NCBI GenBank assembly: GCA_004168015.1
Contig: SEYW01000001.1
Span: 186,001 to 250,000 of the forward strand
Length of the DNA stretch: 64,000 nt
Direction: 5' to 3'
Source: Methylolobus aquaticus
Lineage (GTDB): Bacteria > Pseudomonadota > Gammaproteobacteria > Methylococcales > Methylococcaceae
Below are positions 28,813-37,545 of the stretch, one piece after another. Position 1 is the stretch's first letter. Each line of letters opens with the position of its first letter. The notes under the pieces are model-generated. The model was not told the origin of the DNA and searched no databases. It saw only the letters and a program-made list of their open reading frames with translations. The position numbers and the translations under genes are program-made.

Positions 28813-29751
28813 TCACCGGACCTGCTGTAGCTGATCCAACACCAAGGCAACGGCGGCACTCCGGGTCTCCACTCCGAGTTTGTAAAACACATGCTCGAGA
28901 TGCTTATTGACGGTGCGCGGGCTGCTCCCGAGTATCTGTCCGACGTCACGGTTGGTTTTCCCGCGGGCGATCCACATCAGCACTTCGGTCTCGCGGAAGG
29001 TCAGGCCGAGCCGGTCCTTGACGGAATTCAGGTCCCACTCGCCCGAACGCCGTTGCAGCAACACCAAATGCTCGCCTTCGATCCGGCCATCACCCATGCG
29101 GGCCGTGAAATGGTCACCGCGCTGTCGCAAGCTGAAGGGGGACTCTTCGCCTGCCTCGATTTGTTGCCGTGCCCAGGACGACAGCGGCTCCGGCAAACGC
29201 TCGAAAAAATCCGCTTCATCGGCCCCGACCGGGGCCGCGGCTACCGCGCGCAACCAGTAGCGGGCTGAGGGAGTCAGCCAGGTGATCCGACCGTACCTGT
29301 CGATCGCCACCGCTGCCAAGTCGTTGTACTCCATCGCCTGCTCTGCCCTCCGGGCGATCCGCGCCTGCGCGACGTGAGCACCGACACGCGCAATGACCTC
29401 GTCGTTTCTGAGCGGTTTGACGATGTAATCGATAGCGCCTTCGTCGAAACCGCGCAGCAAATGCTGAAGTTCGCCCAGAGCGGTCATGAATATGATTGGG
29501 ATATCCCGGGTGGCCGGATCCAGTTTCATGCGCCGACAAGCTTCAAAGCCGTCCATTCCCGGCATCACGCCATCGAGCAGGATCACATCCGGTCTGACAC
29601 AGCACAGTTGCTCCAGCGCGGAGGGGCCATCCGTTGCTACCAGCACACGGTAACCCGCATCTTCCAGCGCGTCGGAGAGTAAGGCCAGATTGGCCGGTGC
29701 GTCATCGACGATCATCACGGTGCCGGCGCTGCCGAAGTTCGAACGGGCCAT
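28813..29751 (-). CDS. response regulator, REC and LuxR-type HTH domains
   Basis: 312 residues. REC domain 1-125 with VMIVDDAPANL and phosphoacceptor Asp60 (VILLDGVMPGMDG), a PAS-like middle part (VAIDRYGRITWLTPSARYWL, about 145-235) and a C-terminal LuxR/NarL helix-turn-helix (LTFRETEVLMWIARGKTNRDVGQIL). It starts 2 bases after the stop of the large sensor kinase, so the two form a two-component operon. Its likely target is the divergent porin-urtABCDE operon, by context; the inverted repeat at 34597-34614 is a candidate binding site. Confidence 0.93.
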   Translation of the reverse strand: MARSNFGSAGTVMIVDDAPANLALLSDALEDAGYRVLVATDGPSALEQLCCVRPDVILLDGVMPGMDGFEACRRMKLDPATRDIPIIFMTALGELQHLLRGFDEGAIDYIVKPLRNDEVIARVGAHVAQARIARRAEQAMEYNDLAAVAIDRYGRITWLTPSARYWLRAVAAAPVGADEADFFERLPEPLSSWARQQIEAGEESPFSLRQRGDHFTARMGDGRIEGEHLVLLQRRSGEWDLNSVKDRLGLTFRETEVLMWIARGKTNRDVGQILGSSPRTVNKHLEHVFYKLGVETRSAAVALVLDQLQQVR

Positions 29752-29753
29752 GC

Positions 29754-32700
29754 TCAGCCGCCGTTGAGGAAACGTTTGATGTCACCCAACCGAAATTCCT
29801 TCGCGAAGCTCTGGACGCGGTTGACGAAGGGCACATACCGGGCATCGTCGGAGGCGAGCACGCGCAGACGTTCCGTCAGCGCGCGGAGGTCACCGATTCG
29901 CGCGTCGGCCGCCAACTTGGCCAACTGGATCGAATTGGGCATGAGCATGGGTTCCTCCCACGCCTGCGCACTCACGCTTGGAGGGATGTCTACCAAGGCG
30001 TCGGACTCGGCCATCCAGTCCAGGTTGAGGTGCAACTTGATCTGACACAGGAGTTCGCGAATCTGGATCGGCTTCGCGATGAAATCGTCGCATCCAGCCG
30101 AGATCGCCTCACGGCGGTCGCTCTGGTACGCGTTGGCACTGACGACAATGATCGGCATCTTGTTCCCCGAGCTTCGCAAGCGGCGGGCCACCTCGACACC
30201 GTGCAGGTCGTTCAGCACCAGATCGAGCAAAATGAGGTCCGGTCTGTCGCGGCAGGCTTGGACCAGGCAATCGGCTCCGGACGCCGCCTCACTCAACACG
30301 AAACCCAGGGGGGTCAGGATGGAACGGAGCAGAGCCCGATGCTCCGCCTGATCATCCACGATCAGAATACGTTGGCGCCGCCCGGCATAGCCCACGACGG
30401 CGGCCTCCTGCTCCGGCGCGCCATGGTGTTCGACGCAGGGCAGAAACAGTTTCAGCGAAAAGGTCGTGCCTTGGCCGACATCGCTTTGCAGGCTCAGTTC
30501 ACCGCCCATGATCTCCGCGAAGATCTTGCTGATGGTGAGCCCGAGGCCGGTACCGGAAGCGGCATTCCCGTGTTGGCTATTCAAGCGCTTGAACGGTTCG
30601 AAGATCACTTCGAACTGATCGAGCGGAATCCCCTCGCCCGTGTCCACGACGTGTATCGTCACCACTTCCCCCGTGCAGCCGATCCGCAACAGGACTTCCC
30701 CCGAAGCCGTGAATTTCACGGCGTTGCTGAGGAGGTTGATCAGGATCTGTCCGACCCGCTTCTCGTCCCCCCGAATCCGGCGCGGCAAGGGGTCGACGAT
30801 CTGACACCGGAAGACCAGACCCTTGGCTTCAGCCACCGGCTTGAACATGCGCACCATTTGCTCGATCAGCGCCGGAAAGTCGAACACGCTACGCTTCAGC
30901 TCGAATTTCCGGGCTTCAATGCGCGCAATGTCCAGAATGTCGTCGACCAGACGCGACAGGTGTTCACCGCTCCGCCCGATGATTTCCACCGCATCGCGAC
31001 GGTGTTCTGGTATGCGCGGGTCCTTCTTGAGCAATTGGGCATAGCCCAGGATGCTGTTCAAGGGCGTGCGGATTTCGTGACTCATATCGCTGAGAAACCG
31101 GCTCTTGGCCTGGTTTGAGCGGTCAGCCAGTTGTCGGGCCTGCTGCAACTCCGCGTCGGTCTTGCGGTGCTCGTCGATCTCCCGCAGCAAACGCCCCGTT
31201 TGGCGATTGGATTCCTCCTGGGCCACGCGCCGGCTCTCATTGTTCAATACCAGCCACCAGGTGCCGAGTCCCAGGAACACCAGCAAGGACGAGTAGACCT
31301 TGATGAAGTTGCTGTAGAGCAAAGAGACCGAGGTGTCCTGCCGGTCGGCCAAAGCCAGTATGTCCTGGTAGTAGATGACGCCGATGAACAGCCCCATCGT
31401 GCCGGCCAGAATGGGATAGAGCATCAGGAACTGGCTCAGGCGATACTTGAACTCTGGCGAGAGGCGTCTCGGAAGCCAGCGCTCTCCCAATCGGCGCAAC
31501 AGGTCTTCCAGTCGCGCACCGGGTTTGCAGGCATCGCGGCAGCGGGCATCCAGGGTACAGCACAGCGAACAGATCGTACCCTGGTAAGCCGGACAATAGG
31601 CCTTGTCCTCGGCTTCGAACTGGTTACCACAGATGCAGCAGGCAGCCTCCGGGCTGGCTGCCCCCCAGTGACTCCGGTCGCGTGCGAGGTAGTAGCGGCC
31701 ACGCGTCAGTTTCGCGATGACCGGAGCCAGCGCAAACGCCGTACCCAGGGCAATGAACGCGGAGAATGCCTGGGGGATTTCACCGAATAATCCGAGGTAA
31801 GCAACGATCGACAGTGCGGACGCAGACAGCATCGACACGACGCCGACCGGATTGATGTCGGGCAGATAAGCCCGTTTGAATTCGAGCCCGGAGGGACTGA
31901 GACCGAGGGGCTTGTTGACGATCAGGTCTGCCACCAGGGCACCAATCCAGGCGATTGCGACGTTCGAGAACAGGCCAAGCACTCGCTCCAGCGCACCGAA
32001 GACGCCCAACTCCATCAGCAACAGTGCGATGACGACGTTGAACACCAGCCACACCACGCGACCTGGATGGCTATGGGTCAGGCGCGAGAAGAAGTTCGAC
32101 CATGCCAGCGAACCTGCATAGGCGTTGGTGACATTGATCTTGATCTGTGAGACCACCACCAGCGCCGCGGTCGCCGTCAGCGCGATCTGGGGATTGGCGA
32201 ATACGAAGCCGTAGGCGACCAGATACATCTGGCTGGGTTCGTGTGCATGATCGGGGCTCACGCCATGCTGTATCGCCAGGTAGGCCAGAAACGCCCCACC
32301 CAACTGCCGGATGATGCCGAACACGATCCAGCCGGGACCCGCGATGATGGTCGCGGCCCACCAACGCCAGCGGTTGTTCCGCGTCTTGTCCGGCAGAAAG
32401 CGCAGGAAGTCGATCTGCTCGCCTATCTGCGCCACCATCGAGAACGCCACGGTGCTCGCGGCCCCGAACTTCAGCCAGTCAAATGCCGCCGGGTGCTCCC
32501 CATGGCCTCCGAACGCGCCAAGACCTTGCAGCGCACCGGGCTCGCGGAGGAAGACCGCGACGAATGGGAGCGTGAGCAACAGCAACCAGATCGGCTGCGT
32601 CCACAACTGCAGACGGTTGATGTTGGTGATGCCGTAGACCACGAGGGGAATGATCACCAAGGCGCTGATGACGTGAGCCAGCGCGATGGGGATATGAAAA

Positions 32701-33137
32701 TAGAGTTCCAGCGCCAGCGACATGATCGACGCTTCCAACGCGAACAGCGTGAAAGTGAAGGCCGCGTAGATCAACGAGGTCATCGTGGACCCCAGATAGC
32801 CGAACCCCGCGCCGCGCGTCAGCAAGTCCATGTCGATGTTGTGCCGCGCCGCGTAATAGGCGATCGGCAACCCGGTCAGGAAAACGATCAGGCCGACGGC
32901 GAGGATGGCACTGCAGGCATTGGTGAAGCCGTAGCTGATGGTCAGCGAACCGCCGATCGCTTCGAGTACCAGAAATGAGACGGATCCGAACGCCGTGTTC
33001 GCGACCCTGAACTCCGACCATTTGCGGAACGAACGCGGTGCAAAGCGGAGGGCATAATCTTCGAGGGTCTCATCCGCGACCCAGGCGTTGTAGTCGCGGC
33101 GGACTTTGGCTACGGACTGCTGGCTAAATACCCTCAC
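29754..33137 (-). CDS. NCS1-family permease fused to a hybrid histidine kinase
   Basis: 1127 residues from a GTG start. Residues 40-480 form a nucleobase:cation-symporter-1 permease with about 12 helices (VANTAFGSVSFLVLEAIGGSL; RWRWWAATIIAGPGW). Residues 500-537 hold nine cysteines (500, 501, 503, 515, 523, 526, 527, 533, 537), likely metal-binding. Two further helices (565-590, 608-632) and a coiled coil lead to HisKA (His687 in MSHEIRTP), HATPase (NLLSNAVKF, 801-809; DTGEGI; GTGLGL) and a receiver with Asp972 (LILLDLVLNDLHG). Architecture resembles CbrA-type transporter-kinases. Beside urea transport genes it probably senses urea or a related nitrogen compound, by inference. Operon with the response regulator. 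Confidence 0.93.
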   Translation of the reverse strand: MRVFSQQSVAKVRRDYNAWVADETLEDYALRFAPRSFRKWSEFRVANTAFGSVSFLVLEAIGGSLTISYGFTNACSAILAVGLIVFLTGLPIAYYAARHNIDMDLLTRGAGFGYLGSTMTSLIYAAFTFTLFALEASIMSLALELYFHIPIALAHVISALVIIPLVVYGITNINRLQLWTQPIWLLLLTLPFVAVFLREPGALQGLGAFGGHGEHPAAFDWLKFGAASTVAFSMVAQIGEQIDFLRFLPDKTRNNRWRWWAATIIAGPGWIVFGIIRQLGGAFLAYLAIQHGVSPDHAHEPSQMYLVAYGFVFANPQIALTATAALVVVSQIKINVTNAYAGSLAWSNFFSRLTHSHPGRVVWLVFNVVIALLLMELGVFGALERVLGLFSNVAIAWIGALVADLIVNKPLGLSPSGLEFKRAYLPDINPVGVVSMLSASALSIVAYLGLFGEIPQAFSAFIALGTAFALAPVIAKLTRGRYYLARDRSHWGAASPEAACCICGNQFEAEDKAYCPAYQGTICSLCCTLDARCRDACKPGARLEDLLRRLGERWLPRRLSPEFKYRLSQFLMLYPILAGTMGLFIGVIYYQDILALADRQDTSVSLLYSNFIKVYSSLLVFLGLGTWWLVLNNESRRVAQEESNRQTGRLLREIDEHRKTDAELQQARQLADRSNQAKSRFLSDMSHEIRTPLNSILGYAQLLKKDPRIPEHRRDAVEIIGRSGEHLSRLVDDILDIARIEARKFELKRSVFDFPALIEQMVRMFKPVAEAKGLVFRCQIVDPLPRRIRGDEKRVGQILINLLSNAVKFTASGEVLLRIGCTGEVVTIHVVDTGEGIPLDQFEVIFEPFKRLNSQHGNAASGTGLGLTISKIFAEIMGGELSLQSDVGQGTTFSLKLFLPCVEHHGAPEQEAAVVGYAGRRQRILIVDDQAEHRALLRSILTPLGFVLSEAASGADCLVQACRDRPDLILLDLVLNDLHGVEVARRLRSSGNKMPIIVVSANAYQSDRREAISAGCDDFIAKPIQIRELLCQIKLHLNLDWMAESDALVDIPPSVSAQAWEEPMLMPNSIQLAKLAADARIGDLRALTERLRVLASDDARYVPFVNRVQSFAKEFRLGDIKRFLNGG

Positions 33138-33538
33138 GAAAAGGTTCCTGGACGGTGGATGGTGCCGGGGTTTCGTTCCGGGCGCTGGCGTTGTGAACGG
33201 CCTGAGTCAGTTCCCAAGCCCCGGACCTCTGCCCGTCGGCGGATGATGCAGCTTGAGCGCTGGCGGGCGTCGCCACAATTTGTGGCAAGCAAGTTACAGG
33301 CCGGCGACCGTCCTGCGACGCTATCGGCCCCGTGCCCGATCCAAACCCCAGTCACTGACTCAACAAATAGCCGGCTGAGTTTGCGCAGGCTCTCGCGGCG
33401 GCGACTCCCCGGGCGTCACCGCTGGCCCGCACTCTCAAGTCCTGCACTACCTCAGGTCAGGGAACCTCCTGATACGCACCAAACCGGTTCAGCCGCTCGA
33501 CTGAGGCGACCGGAAAACGCCGCCCCCCGGACATTGGC
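33138..33538. other. intergenic region upstream of the sensor kinase
   Basis: 401 bases, no supportable gene. It contains the inverted repeat at 33272-33286 and must hold the promoter of the sensor kinase operon on the minus strand; no clear -35/-10 pair stood out. Confidence 0.5.
33272..33286. promoter_or_regulatory. inverted repeat upstream of the sensor kinase gene
   Basis: GCCACAA-T-TTGTGGC, perfect 7-base arms, 135 bases upstream of the kinase GTG. Size and symmetry suit a dimeric regulator; the binder is unknown. Confidence 0.35.
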
Positions 33539-34405
33539 CTACTTGCGCTCGTAGCCGAACTCGAGGATGACCGGGTTGCCGCGGCTGTGGATGACGACCT
33601 GCTTGCGATCGCTGATCTGCGGTGTCCGGACCTCAGTCTTGACATCATCGGAGGCCGGTACGGGTGCCGCCGCCGGCACGGCGACCTGATTGACCGGCAC
33701 CGGGGTGGGCTCGGCCGTTGCGGTGGGAGCCGGGGATGAAACCCAGGGCAGAACGTCGTCATCGATGCTACCCGGCTTGTCCCGGACTTCGACCCGCACC
33801 TCGGGCGTCCAGGGCGCCTGGGTCGCACTCTCGGGCGTGGGCGCCTTCAGGATTCCCAGATTGGCCAGCAGATTCAGACAAACCGTGCCGATACGATCGG
33901 TATAGAACGCCATCGAGGCGGGCGCGCGGCGCGCCTGGAGCCAATTGCCGAGCCCCACTTCCAGCGCGAAATCGCCTTTCAAGGTCACCGCCTCGTTTGG
34001 CTTCTCGACCGAGCCCAGCAGGCAGGTGATCGACACCACGTCCGCTTTCTGGAAATCGAGCGCGCGCGGATCCGAGCTGCCGAAGGTAAACGACAGCCCC
34101 GGCGGGGTGCTGCGCTTCTCGGGCGCCGAGACGCGCGCCCCCATTACGTGCGTGTACGCGGCATGGCCGCCCCGGGCAGGGTCATCGTCGTAAACCGGGT
34201 AGCCGTGAGATCGCAGATTGCGGCCAATCGCCGCGGAAAGTTCGCTGGTCCGGCCCAGTGCGGACGCGGGCCCCAGCTGCTCGGAAGTCAATTGCAGGCG
34301 AATACTCCTGACGGAGTTGGGCAGCGGGATCATGCCCTCAGGTCGGTTCCCCGTCGCACAGGACGTCAGGACGATCGCCGAAAGCAGCGGAGGAATTGCA
34401 CGCAT
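33539..34405 (-). CDS. hypothetical lipoprotein
   Basis: 288 residues from the ATG at 34405 (a GTG two codons upstream is possible; an agagag element precedes both). The signal ends in VLTSCATG, a lipobox. The mature part (about 20-195) is soluble with no family I recognise. Residues 200-250 are a Pro/Val/Ala-rich linker (APTATAEPTPVPVNQVAVPAAAPVP). It is on the same strand as the sensor kinase and divergent from the porin operon. Confidence 0.7.
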   Translation of the reverse strand: MRAIPPLLSAIVLTSCATGNRPEGMIPLPNSVRSIRLQLTSEQLGPASALGRTSELSAAIGRNLRSHGYPVYDDDPARGGHAAYTHVMGARVSAPEKRSTPPGLSFTFGSSDPRALDFQKADVVSITCLLGSVEKPNEAVTLKGDFALEVGLGNWLQARRAPASMAFYTDRIGTVCLNLLANLGILKAPTPESATQAPWTPEVRVEVRDKPGSIDDDVLPWVSSPAPTATAEPTPVPVNQVAVPAAAPVPASDDVKTEVRTPQISDRKQVVIHSRGNPVILEFGYERK

Positions 34406-34780
34406 AAGCACTCTCTTCTTTGATGTTCACGCAACAGCCATGACCTGCGCCAGCACGATTCGAGCCGTTCCCGGATCGGGGTCGCGCAAGTCCGTGGCGT
34501 TCTTTCCCGCGACCTCAATCCCGGGAAGGAGCGCCTTCGCGCCACCGCCTCGCAGCAAGTAGCCGTGTATTGGACACCATGCCGATATCGTCTCCCATAC
34601 GTCATTTGACGTATTGAGCGGCGCCCGTTGCCAAACTCTAATTAGCCCCGTACGAACAAAGACTTAAACCCGTATCGGTACATTCCTTCCGGTGCCTTCC
34701 GACGCCGGACGGCCTCTCGAAGCGGGTTCCGTTCTGGGTTCAGCACTGACTGTCAATCTGTCGACCAAGGGGTTATCGCA
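34406..34780. other. divergent control region of the porin-urt operon
   Basis: 375 bases with no supportable gene. It holds the perfect inverted repeat at 34597-34614 and is less GC-rich around 34590-34660. A TTGACG (34606-34611) overlaps the repeat, but no -10 sits at proper spacing: TCTAAT at 34637-34642 is 25 bases away. No sigma-54 site was found. Confidence 0.5.
34597..34614. promoter_or_regulatory. perfect inverted repeat, candidate operator
   Basis: ATACGTCA-TT-TGACGTAT: 8-base perfect arms and a 2-base centre, 167 bases upstream of the porin ATG and 192 bases from the divergent lipoprotein. A good size for a LuxR/NarL-type response-regulator dimer; the regulator encoded at 28813-29751 is the natural candidate. 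Binding is inferred, not shown. Confidence 0.5.
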
Positions 34781-36076
34781 ATGACAAAAGTCCGATACTT
34801 CGGCGCATCAATCAGAGAGCGGATGAAGCCGACGGCGCTGCTGTCGGCAGCGTTGGCCATGGCATCGCTGGGACACTCGCCGACCTCACAGGCCGGCGCC
34901 ACATTCAAGATTGACGACACCAAGTGGATCAGTATCGGCTTGGGGCTAAGGACCAGTTTCAGTTCGCTGTCGGGCGGGTCCGGGCTCACCGACAACAAGT
35001 CATCGAACAACTTCAACATCGACAACATGCGTATCTATTTGAATGCGCAGTTGCACGAATACTTCAAACTGGAGTTCAACACCGATTGCCAGACCTGTAA
35101 CGACGGGGGCGAAGTCCGCGTGCTAGACGCCATCGCCAAATTCGATGTGCATCCCCTGTTCAATGTCTGGGTCGGCCGCATGCTGGTTCCGGCCGAGCGG
35201 CGAGAGATGAACGGACCGTTCTTTTCTCCGACCTATATGCCCTTCGCTTCGGCAGGCGATTCCTCGCAGAACGGCTTCATCACCGGCACGCCCTTCATCT
35301 CGGCCGATTTCTTCCCGGTGTTCGCGGGCGGCGGTATCTCCGCCGGTTCATTCGGCCGTGATGACGGCGTAACCGCCTGGGGCGAGTTCTACGAGAAGCG
35401 CCTCAAGTATGCCTTCGGGTTCTTCAATGGCTTGAATGGCGGCGCCAACCACGATGCCAATCTGCTGTACGCGCAGCGTGTCGCCTACAACTTCCTCGAC
35501 GTCGAGAAGAATCCCGCTTACTACACCTCGGGCACCTATTACGGCAAAGGCGGCGACATCCTGACACTCGCGGCCAGCAACCAATACCAGGAGGAAGGTG
35601 CCGGCAACCGGCTCAACCCGGGCAACCTGCGTGCCACCTCGGTGGATCTCCTGTTCGAGATGCCTTTCGACAAGGGCGACTCGGGTGTCATCACCTTCAA
35701 CGGGGAGTACAAGAACTACGGCATCCACGGGTACGACATGGCGGCGCGCCTGGCCGACAAGGCCAATGGCTACGCCAACTCTTTCCCGATGTTCGAAGGT
35801 AACTCGATCGACACCAGCCTGATGTATCTGATCCCGAACAAGGTCTGGATCGGGCAGTTCCAGCCGTATGTGCGGTATGTCGAGGTCGCGCCGATCAACA
35901 GCCCGGATCGCAACATGTTCGAAGGCGGCGTGAACTATGTCATCGATGGCCACAACCTGCGTATTTCCCTGCTGGGACAATACGGCAGCCTGCTGACCAA
36001 AGGCCTGGATTACACGACCACCGCAACCGGCAACAACGCCACGGCCATTTCGCTGGGTTTCCAGATGCAGATCTGA
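34781..36076 (+). CDS. FmdC-like outer-membrane porin
   Basis: 431 residues with AAGGGG 8 bases upstream of the ATG. An N-terminal signal sequence (TALLSAALAMASLG...SQA) precedes a beta-barrel with alternating hydrophobic residues, an early NIDNMRIYLNAQLHEYFKLEFNTD segment and a C-terminal AISLGFQMQI typical of outer-membrane proteins. Proteins of this kind (FmdC-like) sit upstream of amide/urea transport operons and probably let urea or short amides into the periplasm. It is 54 bases upstream of urtA, same strand. Confidence 0.85.
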   Translation: MTKVRYFGASIRERMKPTALLSAALAMASLGHSPTSQAGATFKIDDTKWISIGLGLRTSFSSLSGGSGLTDNKSSNNFNIDNMRIYLNAQLHEYFKLEFNTDCQTCNDGGEVRVLDAIAKFDVHPLFNVWVGRMLVPAERREMNGPFFSPTYMPFASAGDSSQNGFITGTPFISADFFPVFAGGGISAGSFGRDDGVTAWGEFYEKRLKYAFGFFNGLNGGANHDANLLYAQRVAYNFLDVEKNPAYYTSGTYYGKGGDILTLAASNQYQEEGAGNRLNPGNLRATSVDLLFEMPFDKGDSGVITFNGEYKNYGIHGYDMAARLADKANGYANSFPMFEGNSIDTSLMYLIPNKVWIGQFQPYVRYVEVAPINSPDRNMFEGGVNYVIDGHNLRISLLGQYGSLLTKGLDYTTTATGNNATAISLGFQMQI

Positions 36077-36130
36077 CCCGTCTGCCGTCCCGCCCACTTC
36101 ACTATCATCGCAACCAGGAGCATCTCATTC

Positions 36131-37432
36131 ATGACGAGAATCACGTCAATTCGCGGGTCACTGTCCCGCTTCGCCCTTGTTTCGCTGGCCACCGTATTGC
36201 CGGCGACGACGCCCCAGGCCGCAGAAACCATCAAGGTCGGCGTTTTGCATTCACTGTCCGGCACGATGGCGATCAGCGAGACGACGCTGAAAGACACGAT
36301 GCTGATGCTGATAGAGGAGCAGAACAAGAAGGGCGGACTGCTGGGCAAGAAGCTCGAGGCGGTGGTTGTCGATCCCGCATCGAACTGGCCGTTGTTCGCG
36401 GAAAAGGCACGGGAGTTGCTGTCCAAGGAGAAGGTAGCCGCGATTTTCGGGTGCTGGACTTCCGTGTCGCGCAAGTCCGTGTTGCCGGTGATCGAAGAGC
36501 TGAACGGCCTGCTGTTCTATCCGGTCCAGTACGAGGGTGAAGAATCGTCCAGGAACGTTTTCTACACCGGGGCGGCGCCGAATCAACAGGCGATCCCGGC
36601 AGTCGACTATCTGATGAACGACCTGAAGGTGCAACGCTGGGTCCTGGCAGGAACCGACTATGTCTATCCGCGCACGACCAACAAGATTCTGGAGGCCTAT
36701 CTGAAGTCCAAGGGAGTGAAGCCCAAGGACATCATGATCAACTACACCCCGTTTGGTCATTCCGACTGGCAGAGCATCGTCGCGGAGATCAAGAAGTTCG
36801 GCTCGACCGGCAAGAAGACGGCGGTGGTATCGACCATCAACGGCGATGCGAACGTTCCGTTCTACAAGGAACTCGGCAATCAGGGCATCGCGGCCGACAA
36901 GCTGCCGGTGGTCGCCTTCTCGGTCGGCGAGGAAGAGCTTTCCGGCATCGACACCAAGCCGCTGGTCGGACACCTCGCGGCGTGGAACTACTTCATGAGC
37001 GTCGACACGCCCGAGAACGTAGATTTCATCAAGAAGTGGCAGACCTTCATCAAGAGCACCAAACGGGTGACGAACGACCCGATGGAAGCGCACTACATCG
37101 GCTTCAACATGTGGGTCAAGGCGGTCGAAAAAGCCGGATCGACGGCGACCGACGCAGTCGAGAAGGCCATGATCGGCACCGAGTTCCCCAACCTCACCGG
37201 CGGCATCGCCAAGATGAACAAGGCCCATCACCTCTCGAAGCCGGTGCTGATCGGGGAGATTCAGGAGGATGGCCAGTTTCAGACCGTTTGGCAGACCAAA
37301 GGCCTGGTGGATGGCGATGCCTGGTCCGACTTCCTGCCGGAGAGCAAAGCCATCGTGGCCGACTGGACGCCGCCGATCAACTGCGGCAACTACAACACCA
37401 AGACCAAGAAATGCTCCGGTCAGAAATACTGA
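36131..37432 (+). CDS. urtA: urea ABC transporter, substrate-binding protein UrtA
   Basis: 433 residues. A signal peptide (FALVSLATVLPATTPQAAE) leads into a periplasmic binding protein of the branched-chain amino acid/urea type. IKVGVLHSLSGTMAISE, FGCWTSVSRKSVLPVIEELNGLLFYPVQYEGEE and NQQAIPAVDYLM match UrtA. It binds urea in the periplasm and delivers it to UrtBC. First transporter gene of urtABCDE, preceded by caggag near its start. Confidence 0.96.
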   Translation: MTRITSIRGSLSRFALVSLATVLPATTPQAAETIKVGVLHSLSGTMAISETTLKDTMLMLIEEQNKKGGLLGKKLEAVVVDPASNWPLFAEKARELLSKEKVAAIFGCWTSVSRKSVLPVIEELNGLLFYPVQYEGEESSRNVFYTGAAPNQQAIPAVDYLMNDLKVQRWVLAGTDYVYPRTTNKILEAYLKSKGVKPKDIMINYTPFGHSDWQSIVAEIKKFGSTGKKTAVVSTINGDANVPFYKELGNQGIAADKLPVVAFSVGEEELSGIDTKPLVGHLAAWNYFMSVDTPENVDFIKKWQTFIKSTKRVTNDPMEAHYIGFNMWVKAVEKAGSTATDAVEKAMIGTEFPNLTGGIAKMNKAHHLSKPVLIGEIQEDGQFQTVWQTKGLVDGDAWSDFLPESKAIVADWTPPINCGNYNTKTKKCSGQKY

Positions 37433-37545
37433 GACGGCTCGCCCCACCGCCACCGGACGGGCCCTCCGTGGCCAGCCGGGTGGCGGCGAGCGGCCACACG
37501 ATGAAATCGGAACCTCGAATCGGGACCAAGGAGGCCGACATTTTG

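Noticed and set aside
29634-31118. Long open frame antisense to the sensor kinase
   Set aside because: It lies inside the HATPase and receiver-coding region and has no recognisable protein features.
34606-34634. sigma-54 promoter upstream of the porin gene
   Set aside because: The best GG/GC pair in the region has 8 bases between instead of 10, so it does not fit the -24/-12 pattern.
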